The notes: generated by a model not told the origin, from the letters alone. A DNA stretch of 64,000 nt from Hymenopellis radicata (GCA_015501595.1 JADNRX010000089.1:1-64000); one strand, 5' to 3'; positions 46,902 to 59,259 are shown, numbered from the stretch's first letter. Program-made: numbers and translations.

Positions 46902-47839
46902 TTCATAACGTGGCGCAGGGATAGAGATTACCGTGTCGATCCCAATAGATCCTGTTTCATCAACGTCGTAAGAATATGGTGACTGGCGCCAGGGATGTTG
47001 ACTCGCAGTATCAAGAAAAGACAAGGAGACATGTATTTTCGTGGTCCTGATGCGTACGATTCTAAGCAAGGAGGGTCGACTACTACAAGAGTTTTAGAGT
47101 CGAATATAAAAACAAGTACTCTAGCCTCGACTTGTTTCGATCAAGACCTCGGTGTTGTGGGCCGAGCGCGATACAACTTATGGACCCAGGACTAGGTTTC
47201 TGTGTGGCGTTCATAATCAGATTATTATCGGCGATACTTGCCAACGAAGATAGCAACTTGATAGAGCCTTACCTTGACTGCTACAGGACACATCTGTTTT
47301 CCTTTTCCGTCGTGCGTGAAAACTGTCGAACGCACTGCGCCTGCTGTCACGACCAGTAAGCGTCGCCACCAGACCGAATGTGGCGCAGATTTATTTTAGA
47401 TTGACCCCACATCATCGTCTGTAGCGCTGCGTGGAGCGTCAGGGATAGACCAACACTGGTGTCTTCCGTTGCCTCCTCCAGCAGCGCTTTTTTTTTTGCA
47501 AGCCATGTCACTTCTCCTCAGGCTCCGAAGAATGTGAATCGAGTTGATGCTGGAATTGGCAGGGATGCCCTTGAGAATAATGAGAAAGTGTGATACGAGG
47601 CGTCGACAAGCTGAACGTGACGAACAAAGGCAAGAGACTCGGAGCGACTGCGGCAATTGTCCATAACTTGCTTTGCACAACCTGACCACAACCCCGACTT
47701 CACTTCTTGCTTCGAAATTCAGCGAGGCATCTCCCATCTTCAAGATACCAGATATATAGATCTATTCCAGCTTCTGTGTCTGCTCAGAAGAATGCCATCG
47801 AACGAGTTGTCGTTATTGTGGCTCAACTTCTGCCAAGAA
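46902..47839. other. intergenic, only a tRNA relic seen
   Basis: No coding sequence recognised apart from the tRNA-like relic at 47123-47180. Contains a run of about ten T near 47490. Confidence 0.5.
47123..47180 (-). pseudogene. degenerate initiator-tRNA-like relic
   Basis: The minus strand contains 'ttgatcgaaacaagt' and 'cgaggtc', matching the T-arm and variable loop of the initiator tRNA at 49608-49678, with weaker matches across the anticodon and D arms. The acceptor stem cannot pair and the anticodon loop is altered (cccacaa). It is a dead copy. Confidence 0.6.
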
Positions 47840-48062
47840 CTCTGCCCACTCAAGAATTCCTTTAGAAATCAAATTGTCCAAAGTTCTCGACGATATCGAA
47901 GATGAAGACCTCAAGTCGATGTCTCTTGTTTGGCCTGACACGCTTCCTCTTATCCGGTGGCGTACCTTCGAGTCGATCATAAGCCCTCGCGCGACGCGCA
48001 CGCCAGTCCGCCGGTTCTATTCAACAGACGGCGCGTGTCAACCTCCTCCAGCGGGCGATTGT
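47840..48062 (+). pseudogene. F-family remnant, N-terminal part
   Basis: The frame reads 'IPLEIKLSKVLDDIEDEDLK' and 'SLVWPDTLPLIRWRTFESII', the F-box-like start of family F, then loses similarity after about 60 residues. It is not contiguous with the C-terminal remnant at 46040, which lies upstream of it. Confidence 0.65.
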
Positions 48063-48242
48063 TAAGCACTTGATAGAAGGATGCAATCATTAAGACCCGA
48101 CAGTTACACCAATGAACCGATGTAAGCTACAAGCATGCATGCATCCCGTTTCCTTGTCATTTGAAGCCGAGCCTTTACTGGCATACGATCTGTACCATTT
48201 CGTCGGTGTCAGAGTAAAAGTTCGATAGCCTGAAAAGCTGAC

Positions 48243-48470
48243 CTGGCAGCACTTGACTGCATTTCCGGGACCGTTGAGGCCGCAGGAGACCCAGTCGGAT
48301 GCACATCCTTGGGAGATGGGGACGAAGACCTATAGCGCATAATCAGGATCGCAATTGACCGATGATGAAGGGGATGGACATACACATCCAGCAGCTGCGC
48401 GATTCTCGAGAGGAGTAGCAGCGGCAAGGGTGGCAAGAGCCGCGACGAGAGCGAAGAGCTTGAACTGCAT
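48243..48470 (-). CDS. small secreted cysteine-containing protein
   Basis: Exon 1 (48470-48384) encodes 'MQFKLFALVAALATLAAA' as signal peptide, then 'TPLENRAAAGC'. A GTATGT donor at 48383 and an acceptor before 48329 give 'VFVPISQGCASDWVSCGLNG' and then 'KCCQ'. At 48243 either another intron starts (gtcagc) or the frame reads on to a stop at 48090. A TATA box lies about 90 bases upstream. It is probably an extracellular small protein; the family is not recognised. The exact C-terminus is uncertain. Confidence 0.6.
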
Positions 48471-48558
48471 GATTGGTTGGTTGGTTGGGTTGTAGAAAAG
48501 ACTTTGGAATCCTCGAGTTGGAGCTGTGGGATAATGAATGAGTCTCGAAGTATGCAGG

Positions 48559-48566
48559 CTTTTATA
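48559..48566 (-). promoter_or_regulatory. TATA box of the small secreted protein gene at 48470
   Basis: CTTTTATA on the plus strand, TATAAAAG on the coding strand, about 90 bases before the ATG. Confidence 0.5.
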
Positions 48567-49572
48567 CACAGAACTAGCCAATCTATTCTTGTTCAAACAC
48601 GATGCGAGGAGCATCTTTCCGAGCGCGACCGGGGCCGGTGCACCACCTGAGCCGACACTCAACGCAAAAGTTGTCCTGGAAGTAGCAGCAAGTAGAAGAT
48701 ATTGGGGTCGCCCGATGACCAATGGAACTCGTGTCGACTTTCGCGCCCCGAAGTTAGCGCAGAAACAGGTAGCTCCCCCTGAATGAGTGCTGAAACATGG
48801 CAGACCTCCATTCGTAAATAGACTTTGACACCGTGGAATAGAGTCATAGAGTTTAGAATAGATTAAGGATTCGCGCTGGCGATCTCATGGTCAGGCAGAT
48901 CCTCTTTTATCGGGGCAAAGAACTTGAAATGGCGATAACGTTGCTCAATTGGGTACCTAGAACAGTCTTCCTCAGTACATCTTGCGCCTTCTTCCACACG
49001 GGAGCTGTGCATAACGAAATGTGAGCAACTCCTTTAGCTAGAGAGTATGCCAAAACAGTACTTGCAGGGTTCAAATGCACGCCGTTCGTGGAGTCCTTCG
49101 GAGAGCCTTGGAGCGCATTCGCCGAACATCTCAACTCCGCGGGTTACGGAAAGCGGATTTGTCGGCCTGGGTCGGAATGTGGTCATTGTAAAGTCATCTC
49201 GAGAGCCATCATTGCAAGTCGCCGTACATCAAGACGCTGGCAAGGCAGCGAAAAGAATATGAAGCCCTTCACGTCTTGGGAGGAAACGCTTGACTAGTTT
49301 CTGTAGCCTAGAATGCCAAATATGAGTCTAAGGAATCAGGATAACGAGCAATCAAGTTCACCTATTAACGGTATAGATGGTCAAGTGTGGTAGAAGCTTA
49401 AAATACCGTCAGAACTCTACTTGAGCAGCCGGCATACCGGGCAATGTTGTGAAGCTTGGGAGAAAATGGGGCATACAGCTGCGATGGCTAAATGACCTAT
49501 TGTACGGCTTTGCTACGTTGAGGGTACATGCAGGCAGATGCGGCGGGAAGCGTAAAGCTTGAAATTTACCGC
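48567..49572. other. intergenic, no gene seen
   Basis: Only short unrelated frames; no motif recognised. Confidence 0.45.
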
Positions 49573-49578
49573 AAAAAA
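49573..49578 (-). terminator. RNA polymerase III terminator of the tRNA gene
   Basis: Six T on the transcribed strand, 30 bases after the tRNA 3' end, the first such run. Confidence 0.6.
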
Positions 49579-49607
49579 CCAAAAGAAATAGTTGGATGGG
49601 AATAAGT

Positions 49608-49678
49608 AGCAGCAACTTGTTTCGATCAAGTGACCTCGGGGTTATGGGCCCCGCGCGCTACCACTGCGCCATGCTGCT
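49608..49678 (-). tRNA. initiator tRNA-Met (CAT)
   Basis: 71 bases fold perfectly. Acceptor stem AGCAGCA/TGCTGCT, D stem GCGC/GCGC, anticodon stem CGGGG/CCCCG around CCCATAA, T stem ACTTG/CAAGT around ATCGAAA. The A1-U72 pair, the three G-C pairs closing the anticodon loop and the A-rich T loop without the usual TTC are the marks of a eukaryotic initiator. No intron. Confidence 0.97.
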
Positions 49679-51647
49679 TAGGATAAGATGGTCAAAAGCA
49701 AACTAGGCTGACCCAGACCCTACGCATATGAGGAAGCCAAATATCTTGTTCGCGTGCTATGCGAACAGAAGAGACATGGGCGAAGAGTGCTTGTGACGCA
49801 CCGTCCTGATCTAGAAGTCTAAAAGCAACTAGTTCAACTAGCCATGAAGCAACCGCAGCATGATTAACGTTCAAAATTTGGCCCCAGCCCAGAGATGATG
49901 ACAGGAGAGCAAAGCAGGAAGGTTCCCACGCCTCTGCCAATCAAGACATGGGCCGATCGCGTTCGACACGTGTGCTAACGCGTTTCTCTTCTCCCCCATA
50001 GTCTCGCCCTGTATTTCTGCACGAAATAACGGCCGTCTGAGCTTTTCGACGACGCGATCACCGCCACTCCCAGCAGAAGTAGGCTTTCGTCTGTTCTGTT
50101 TGGATAGCCTAGTACCCATACGCTGGACGTAGTCCTTGGTATACGTACGGTTAATTAGGTGCGCTACTCGAGGAGATTCGGACCATTTTTGAGAGGCGTA
50201 TATAACCAACTTCGCTGAAATAGTGTGGTATCTGGGTCGGACCAGCCCACGGACACAATTTACAGTTCTAGAGCCGTGGCCTCCACGACGCACAACTCGG
50301 CGCCCTCAGCGCTCCCTATGATATGGTGTGAACTATATCCATTGTTGCATTGCCCAACAGGAAGCGAACGCTTTTCCTCTCCCCTCACAAGACCCGCCAC
50401 ATGGATAGCCACAATCCTACTTCCTTCCCGTGTTATTGAGAGACCCTCGCGCAAACATCCAGAAGCTTGAAGTCATGAAAATAGACGCATACATATATGC
50501 AGCATTTTTCTGTGATGGTGGGTTCTTTCGAACCTAAGGACTCTTGCGCGACCAATCCGTATACTCGTTATCTATTGACGACCGAAGCCAAGTACAAGGA
50601 AAAGACGACACCATCTACTCTACCCATGCTAGCACTGTTTTCATTCTGTCAGTGTTGATTGCTCGATACCAGATCAGTGCATGATGCACGATGACCCATA
50701 ATACATCGGACTGTCGAGGACATGTTACTAAAATGTCCGTGCGTTGAGCAACACGGTCCCGTCAGCAGAGATAGGGAATCATTACTGGCGTCGAACGCAA
50801 ACACTCATGTGCCCAACTCGATGTCCAGGCTCGCGCTATCCTTTGTGAGTTTTCTTGTAATTAATTTCTAAGGTAATGCTCTTTCCATTTCGCCTGAACG
50901 TTACATGACAACTTATTCGAGATTCCTAACAGAACGCTTGGCGAGATACAAATTCCTCTTTCTTCCCCTAAGCGAGGACCAAGTAGACTTCATGTTGTAT
51001 GTTCCTTGATTAAGTCTATCAGTGTTGAATGACAGCTTGTTTCCGAACAATCACTACAGGACCTAAGACGCCGGTAAGTAGCGACTGGAAGCATCAAACG
51101 ACACGAGAAACATCAAACGACACGATGTTTGTCCGAGGTAAAGCAGCTAGTAGTGCACCCGGTCCCGCACCTTGGCGCCGCGCAGCATGCAAGCCGCTTG
51201 AAATCCGACCAAGTGGAGGGCAAGGCGCGTCATTCCGACGCGAGAATGAAACCTTTGAATGGATTGATCGGTGAATGATGAAATCTAATACAGAGCAGCA
51301 ACCGATACACGGATCCAAAAATGAATAGAGTGCTTGCTGGTTATAAATAGGAGAGAGGGGATGCTTGGAGAAGAGCTGCGCAACAGAGATAGATATGCAG
51401 TTTTTGGGTAAAGGCAGTGCGAAATGCACGTCGCCGAGCGAGCCGTGTGCCAGAATGGAATGGCTTGGTGATGGAGGGTGAGAAGAAAAGGAGCGGTAAG
51501 CAAATAGGCACACAGCCCCACGTGTGGCATTCCACAACGTCACTGTCACGGCGTGGACAGGTTTCCGGCTTTCTCGTGGCACACAGGCTTGGCCACTCGT
51601 TTCCTTCCGCCGTTCTTTACTGACGCTCACCACCTTGCGTGGTATCA
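49679..51647. other. intergenic, no gene seen
   Basis: About 2 kb with only short frames. A TATAAATA at about 51343-51350 on the plus strand could belong to the protease, but it is 300 bases away. Confidence 0.45.
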
Positions 51648-53329
51648 TGTTTCTCTTACCTTTCCCCTCGCTTTTCTCCTACTTTCCACTACAAATGCCG
51701 AACCTCTTCATGTGTCGATCGCACGCAGATCCTCAGGCGCCGGGATTGACTACGCAGCTGCTGCGGACTCTCTCCGCTTAAAGTGGGTTACGAGCCGACC
51801 AACTACTCGTCATCGCTGTCCAAACGCATCCAGAAACGGGCGGGGAGCGCCTCAATACAAGTCATTGACCAGGTATGGACAATCAAAGCAAAGGAAAATA
51901 TCCCTGTTGACCAGTCTACAAGAATCAAGATGCCAGCTACTTTGCATCGGTAAACATTGGCACCCCGTGAGTCCTTTTACCGCGCACTCCGCTGTACAGA
52001 GTCGCAGAAGACCTGTAGAACCCCCATCACTTGATGCTCACCCCCCTTACAGTGGGCAAACTTTGAATGTCATTCTTGACACTGGCTCTTCGGATCTCTG
52101 GGTAGCCGATTCCAGCTGTGTGACCTGCACGACGTCCACCCCCGTCTTCAATCCCTCCGACTCTTCCACTTCCCAAACTGCAACGGGCGCTACCTCAGAA
52201 ACCACTATCCGTTATGGCTCTGGCGCCGTTGCCGGCACGCTATCTGCGGACACCGTTTCTATGGGCGGATTCACCGTATCCGAACAAGTGTTTTGTATGT
52301 CTATTTGATGATCATCAAAGGTCAAAGCGGATGTTTATGTTTATAACAGTGGCTGTTGACCAGACAACGCAGAATTTGTTGAGTGGAAGTGTGTCCGGTA
52401 TTATGGGACTCGCTTTCGAGGCGCTCGCGTCGACGCGCTCCAAGCCGTTCTGGCAGGCGCTAGTTGATAATAATCAGCTTGACCAGCCAGAGATGAGCTT
52501 CTGGCTTGACCGCTTCCGCGGCGACAACACCGCGTCCGATGAGGAGCCTGGAGGAACTTTTACCTTGGGTGGCACCAACTCATCCTTGTTTACCGGCGAC
52601 ATCGAATTTCTTAATATGCCTGTTAACACGCCTTCGTTCTGGCTTCTTAGTCTGTCATGTATGTCATCATTTCATTATGTTGTTTGTGTTGTTGCTAAAT
52701 AGAGTTGCAGCGCTCACTGTGCAGGGTAACTCTGTCCAGCTTACCACCGGCACCACCGCTTTGTCCGCGATAGACACGGGCACGACGCTGATTGGTGGTC
52801 CCTCGGCCGATGTCAAGAATTTCTGGAGTCAAATTGCCGGTTCAAGGCAGGCTATCGGGCAGCCAGGCTTGTATTCTTTCCGTGAGTGCTCTTTGACAGC
52901 GCTGTGCGCGCGGGCTTACACATACCCTTAGCGTGCGCCACCCAAATCGAAGTGACCATGTCATTTGGCGGCAAATCATGGCCTATCAACACCCAAGATA
53001 TGTCCCTTGGTCCCGAGCGCTCAGGCAGCAACATGTGCTTGGGCGGTATCTTCGACCTGTCAGCGGGAAGCAACATTCCCGCCAATTCTGGCGCGCCCGG
53101 GTGGGTTGTCGGCGCGACGTTTTTGAAAAACGTGTATTCGGTGTTTAGGGCATCGAGTCCGCCTGCTATTGGATTTGCGCAGCTCTCGGATGCGGCAGGA
53201 GGATCAGGTTCGGTTATAGCTTCTTCGTCGCTGAAAGGACCATCGCTCACTTCGAGTGTCGCGAACACAGGCACTCCCGGTCCGTCGTCTAGTGGATCCA
53301 GTAGTACTAGCTCCAGTAGTGGGCGGTGA
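51648..53329 (+). CDS. secreted A1-family aspartic protease, with frame breaks in the prepro part
   Basis: Exons end or start at 51872/51923, 51966/52053, 52294/52350, 52658/52711 and 52881/52932, and the stop is at 53327-53329. Catalytic sites are 'LDTGSSDLWV' and 'IDTGTTLIGG', with 'IRYGSG' for the flap. The mature enzyme stays in one frame throughout. The start is a problem: ATG at 51648 encodes 'MFLLPFP', but the signal peptide continues in another frame ('LAFLLLSTTNAEPLHV') unless one C is added in the run near 51664-51667. A second shift lies near 51783, between 'SLRLK' and 'VGYEPTNYSSSLSKR'. The C-terminus is a Ser/Gly tail. It is probably extracellular or wall-associated. Confidence 0.85.
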
Positions 53330-54156
53330 CTGTTTCTGGTAAGTGTATGTGTTCGCGTACAAAGCATTATGGCTAATCATCTGAAGGCTCATTTATTGGA
53401 GTAATAATAAGCGGACTTGTCGTGTTGTGCTCTGCGATATTGTTGTGATACATGTGTACTAGGACTCGCATTATTATAAACTTTATTCTGTGATGACTTA
53501 AAATGCCAGAGTTCGCAAAACGGGCAAAGGATGTACGTATGACCAGTCAAAGCGTACTTACTTATGTTCAAACGTTCGAGGACAGACAATGTGGCGGAAG
53601 GCAGTGCACATCTGTGGCCAAACTCCGGAATGGCATCATTCAAATTAAGTAGACAATTTCAAGTATTTCTGCGACGACCGCTACGAGAGCGACCACCCCT
53701 ATGACGGGTTAAAGTGTTGACGGCGACGAAGACGAGCGAGTACGGAAATCATTCCTGGTGTCGGAGGGACGCGCGCCAGAGAGATGGTGGTTCGGAAAGT
53801 TTTGAGTGGTATTCAAGAAACGGTACCGGTTGTTCAGTTAACATTGAGAATGCTGAGTGATATCTTGGCGTCGAGGCTCCACGGAGATGGCTAAACGAGA
53901 CTGATTGAGACAACACGCGTCCGTACCGACTTACAGAGAGGACGGCGAAGAAAGGAGCAACATGCTCCTCCTGTACAAATAAGAGAGTGACAGAGTTGTA
54001 CACCGTGAATCTATTTGTGTTTGGTCACCTCAACTGAACGGACTCACGAATTCGTCAATATGTACATCGTTTACTAGTCTTTGGAGACGTGACCAACCGT
54101 CCGTTGTACTGGGTACCGTGAAAACTGCCTGTCCCCTCTGATCCTTCCCAACTACC
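53330..54156. other. intergenic, no gene seen
   Basis: Between the protease end and the F-box end. No coding motif recognised. Confidence 0.5.
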
Positions 54157-55414
54157 CTAGACCAAACGAAGAACACCTCGACTTGCAAGCCGAGGCAGGA
54201 CAAGCCGCATTCTGTCTGCGAAGACCGGATAATACGCTGCCTGAGTGATCAATGCCCCCTGCCAGCTACGTCTTTCGAAGAGAATGTTCCGAACACCGCT
54301 AAACGTCGTCTGCGCTAGACTGTCATCAAGCGAATTCCACGCTTCCTCGAGACTATCTGTGTCCTGGAGATCCGTGAACGTAAATGTAAGCTCCGTGAAA
54401 TGTATTGTGGCTTTGGAGTCCGAGAGGGCACGAAATGTGGAAGACCACCAGTCGATGAACCTGCGTGTCTCATTGAGTGTTCGGGGGTTTACGCTCAAGT
54501 GTACGTGTTGGAATGGCAGGCCAGCGAGCGGGATTGGACGGTATCCGTCTTCTTCGAGGATACCGGTAAACTCGAAATCATCGGTGATGCCTTCAGGTAT
54601 GGTTAGATACAAGTTTTGAGGTGAGCAATTGTTACATACCACTTTCCAGTTCCAATTTGAACAACTCGAGAGGAGGAAATCCTCGAAGCAATATGTCCCG
54701 CCACCGTAGTAAATCGTCTACGAATGCTATGATGATTTCGCACAGCTTGAGGTTGGGAAGGTCAAAATGATGTGTGAGGCAATTGTGGAATTCCTCCTGT
54801 AGACCGTCAACTTCGAGGTGGATGCGTTCTAGCGAGGGAAGGTGCAAGCGCCCGCGTGTCGCCTCCGTGTCCACCTCGTGAGGGTCAACGACACCAGACA
54901 AACTGACTCGCTTAACATTTGTTCCTCCCACAATCCTAAAAACATGTTGGAAAGTTTCGACGCAATGGATGCCGATAGTATGAAGCTCGACAAGAGGCGC
55001 GTTCCCCAAGATATTTGGGATCAAATCGAGACAAGATCGGATTGCTACGTCCTCGGAGTCCTCGTTTTGAAACGCGACTTTCATAAGATATGGGAGAAGA
55101 GAAAGCACAGATGCGAGGCAAGACATGCGGGCCGGTAGTGGAACAACATTCATTCTATAGCCGTGTGGAGAGATTGTCAAGCCGCGGATGAGCGTTTGGA
55201 GATGGGGAACGGATATGAGATCGTCAAGCAGTTTGGCCATCTTCTCGTAGGAGTTGAGATTCACCTGGGCGTCGCGGAATAGAGCGCGTTGACTGAACCC
55301 CGACCAAATGCGCGATACTAGCGCGCAACTCCGCAGGGCGTCTTCGTGATCGGAAAGATGCTGGATAATTGTGTCCACGAGCTCGGGTGGGAGAGAAGTT
55401 GTAGATGGCATCAT
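54157..55414 (-). CDS. F-box protein, intact right copy
   Basis: Exons 55414-54640 and 54590-54157 encode 402 residues. The N-terminus, 'TTSLPPELVDTIIQHLSDHE' with 'ALVSRIWS', is a good F-box. Leucine-rich segments follow, such as 'LPNLKLCEIIIAFVDDLL', and the end is 'RLASRGVLRLV'. It should bind Skp1 through the F-box and act as substrate adaptor of an SCF ligase. It is the intact partner of the transposon-hit copy at 2654-3890 and shares 300 bases of upstream sequence with it. It is not closely related to family F. Confidence 0.85.
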
Positions 55415-55795
55415 GACGGAATACTAGGAAGAAGTTGTTGGCGTTGAATGTTGAGGTGAACAGAAAGCGGGATAATGACTTGCCTTCAAAAAAGAGCCTG
55501 ACAGAGACGCGTCAGCCGTGAACGTTCGGCGCCTGAACAGTGGTGTAGGCAAAGGAAACAAAGAGGGGCACGCACAGGTCGAACCGGCGTGGTGAGACAG
55601 GAGATATTTCCTTGATTTGTGAGACTTGGGAACGCGTGCGATGACTTGATCAAGTTGATCAATGATGGAAGTCGAGTCAAAGGTGCGTGGGCGGGACTGG
55701 CGGACCAATGCGGAGTCTGAATCCGCACAACCCCTACTCAGGATTAACGAATGACCGAGCAGTATAGAGATTAGCAACAGAGTATGGGACAAAAT

Positions 55796-57464
55796 GAGGT
55801 TACAGGTAGACCTCCCACCCTTTCATACGCAACGCGTCGCGTGCGGACTAGACTCGGCGCTTGAGTTGTCGATGGTGGGTCCGTGACCGACACCGTATGT
55901 ACTAGAAATGGCATTATTCGTCTCTGTGAAAACTCGCCTGCTAGAACTGCCACAAGTCAAGCAGCCGGCAAAGTTGGCCTACAAGCTCTGCTCCTTAGCG
56001 AAAAGGAAGCACATATATTGTATAGCCAGCCAAAGGGATCTAACCTTGACAATGTCATTGCTTTGACAGCACCAGGCAAGGTGATATATGCCACTGCACA
56101 ACGGTAACCCATGTTCCGATGAATGAAGTCCAGAAGGAATCTACCAAAATGTGGACAACACACCCAGGTTGAGTTGGGAAGCAAGTGCTTGAACAGGTGG
56201 TAAACGTTTTCAAAAAAAAACCCCAATTCAAGAGTGAGTGATAGAAAGGGAAGGCCACAGGGTGGCACAACAAGTAGAGAAGCATATAGGCATGCTGCAT
56301 ATAATATGAGAAGGATAATGAACGAAATCTGAAAGGTGCCGGGAACTTTGAAGGGCACACAACAAGCACGCTCACAGGTCATGCCTTCAGAATGGCGTTT
56401 TAAGGCTTCGCAGCATGAGGTCAGAAATGAATCGACCGAAATTTGGGCGCGCCATGCCTAAATTGAGTTGGGGATCCGATGGAAGTGTGGGGCCCGAATA
56501 GTGCGAGCGTGCAACCGGTCGGTCGCACACGCAAAGGAGCAGGCTACGCCGCTATGGCTCGCCGATATGGAAAACCTGGAGCGCATACATTGAGGTTTGA
56601 AAGCGCAATCCGGGCCTAAATAGTCGAGGATGAGCGATTCCCGAAGGAAGTAAGCGTACCGCGCCGCCAAATGCATAAGCGGGTTCTACAGACTGAGGGT
56701 TAGGCAAGTAGAGTGTAAATTGAGGTAGAAAGCTGGGGATGCAAAGTACAAGGGAGCAACGTGGGCTGATAGCGCGTCGTAAACATATAAGGTAGAGTTC
56801 GACAACTCACCAACAAACAGACTCCGAAAGAAAGATGTTGACAATTAAGGTTTGAGCAAGCAAGGTGGGTCCGGGAATAATGTTACTATCAAGATGGGCT
56901 CCACCTAAACGCGTCGCTACTCCGTAGCAACCGTCGCAGTGGGCTATATTGTGGCGACTGGGCCAATTCGCAAGAGCTCGAAGAGCGGGGCGGTCGAGAC
57001 GCGAGCTCGTTATAACTTGAGCGCAAAGGAATACCTGTCAGGCAGATCTGGATCCCGGGAAGGAAGGAGATATGGATGTTCAGCTAGAGAGATGTAGCTT
57101 TAATACATACAGCTTCATACGGCGCGTCCAGGGATATCAGTTCAAGTTGTTTCACAAAGTAAGAGGACAAGTGATGAGTGATTATATAAGCTGGTGTATT
57201 CTGACATTTCGCGTCCTGCTCGACTCTATTCTTGTACGATAATTAGACTATGTTTACTCTTGGAATATTCCATCTAGTCTTAATCAAGTAAATTGAATAA
57301 AAGAGAGTGAGACGTAAGTAAGACTTTGCTTCCGGCGGCAGTAGTTGAGTTGACCATTCACCACCACCACGATCAGTCAATCCGTGTCGACGGGTTCCCA
57401 CACGGTTTCGGTGCTGACGGTGACGACGAGGACGCACTGAAGAGCGACGAACAGCACGTTTACG
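55796..57464. other. intergenic; one weak repeat
   Basis: No gene seen. A diverged segment of about 40 bases, 'gaatc.accaaaat.tgg' to 'ttgagttggg', occurs near 56133 and again near 56431. Confidence 0.45.
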
Positions 57465-59251
57465 ATGAGCAGCCAAGGGAATCACTGCTCATTCGTCCTG
57501 CTTGCCGAATTCCACATCCTTGAGGGGGCCCAGCTCAAGTACCAGTTCCCGCAGCCGCTCGGAGTCGATGAACAGTGCGTGCTGCTCCGCTCCCAGCCAG
57601 AACTGTGCTCATTAGGCCTGCTATAGGGTGTTAGCCATGTCCATGCTCCCGGACGGAGCGGAGATGCAGGTCGATGATTGGACCATATTTTTCCTTAACC
57701 AGACCCCGTTCAACACCATTTCGCCTGTCGTTGGCTTGGATTCGCCGGATTTGAAGGCGTCAGGGCTCCCGGGAGACGAGGGCGCCGCAGATGAGCCAGA
57801 CTTGCTATGCGTGTTGAATCTTGTCCGCACGAAGCATGACAAGACTTTGAATCGGTGTGCTATTATGTCCATTGTTGCTGCCGGTATTAACTGGTGATAT
57901 AGAGGCGCGCAGGTTTTGGCGTTGGCCATATGTACGCGACATCCGTTCATCCAAATTTTCAAAGTGAGGAATCATTGACGCCACTATGACATGCCATTTA
58001 TCTCGTAACAGCCGGTTCTGCTCATGGCCCTCGACGACTACTTACTGGACCCTTCACAAGACTGTCTTGCCCGTCTATTTGACGCGGTCAATTCTATGGA
58101 TCTATCCGGCGCACCTACCCTCACGCGATTCGAAAAGATGGTAATGCGCTGCTCGGAACGTAAAGACGTCTTCGCCGAAAAGTTTGAGCAACAACCACAG
58201 GGAACACCAAACGCCCTCTCTGTTGCCGCAAAGCAACATCGCTCCTCGCATTCTGGGGAATCATTCGCAAGTTTTGAGGATGGACTTCTCCTGCGCGGAA
58301 AGGAAAAGGAGAAACGCGTCGACGAGAACAGGCTCCGAGAGCGGGACTGGGACAATACCGTACGACCGCGGGCGGACACAGTCGACAGCCATGGAACAAC
58401 TCATACGGGTAATTCTCACCAGACGACGCCACCCTCAGACACGTCCTTCACGCTTGGAGGAAGTGCAGTGTGGGTTGGAGATGAAAGTGGGCTTGAGGAC
58501 GTCATTTCACACGACGGACAACACTATGCTGAAAGTGTGGTGTCAATAGCACCGGCTAGTACTCTTGTCGGCTCGGGGCGGAAACGGAGGTCGACTGACG
58601 GATCCTCGCAATCTTCGCATATGGGAAACCCGACTCTTTTACGTCCGCCGATAAACCCCAATATGACTTCTTTCGACAGCAGTCATTCTCGAGGTGGCTG
58701 GACCAAAGATACCCATTTCTTTCATACCACACTCGCCTATCGAGACCACCAGTTACCAATAAAAATGCCCCTGTCTACTTATCCAGAGGAAGTGGGAGAC
58801 GTATGTCGCTTTACTTTTGTCCTAGTCGCGACGCTTACACGTCGTCCTACAGTATTCGTTAATAACATTAATCAAAGTCTTCAACGGTACCGTGACAGGA
58901 CCGTTACATCCACACCTGCACTCGAGCGGGCCACAAACACATCCGATAATAGTTCTCTTTAACGCATTAGTGACAGGGAAGCGTATAATGTTTCTTGGGC
59001 ACAAACGTCCTGCCGGAGAAGTGTCTAGCTTCGTGCTTGCAGCATGTGCTCTTGGCTCTGGGTGTGGGGCTGTTCTGCGAGGGTTCATTGAGCGTGCGTT
59101 CCCGTACGCGAATCTAAACAATAGGGATGAATGGGAGGCGGTGTAAGTCCTGATTTTCCGTCGCGTATATCGTATGATCCTGACGTTCTCACCTAGACCT
59201 GCATACATTGCCGGCCTCGAGTCGTCGGCTGCCCGGGTTATGTTTGAGGTT
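57465..59251 (+). pseudogene. Afi1/DENN-type trafficking protein gene, truncated at the 3' end
   Basis: Starts at ATG 57465, 'MSSQGNHCSFVLLAEFHILE', followed by 'SMLPDGAEMQVDDWTIFFLN', 'VLNLVRTKHDKTLNRGAQVL', 'CTRHPFIQIFKPVLLMALDD' and 'LFDAVNSMDLSGAPTLTRFE'. After the linker come 'PIKMPLSTYPEEVGDYSL' and 'HPIIVLFNALVTGKRIMFLG', both typical of the Afi1/SPA (DENN-like) family, which links Arf3-type GTPase signalling to cell polarity. All introns splice in frame. After 'DEWEAVPAYIAGLE' (about 59220) the family sequence stops and an unrelated frame follows to 59416. The C-terminal part, normally several hundred residues, is missing, so this looks like a partial copy. Confidence 0.82.
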
Positions 59252-59259
59252 CTGCACCC

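Noticed and set aside
49871..50293. 140-codon minus-strand ORF near the tRNA
   Set aside because: Composition and lack of motifs look like chance; no intron-exon structure and no relative.
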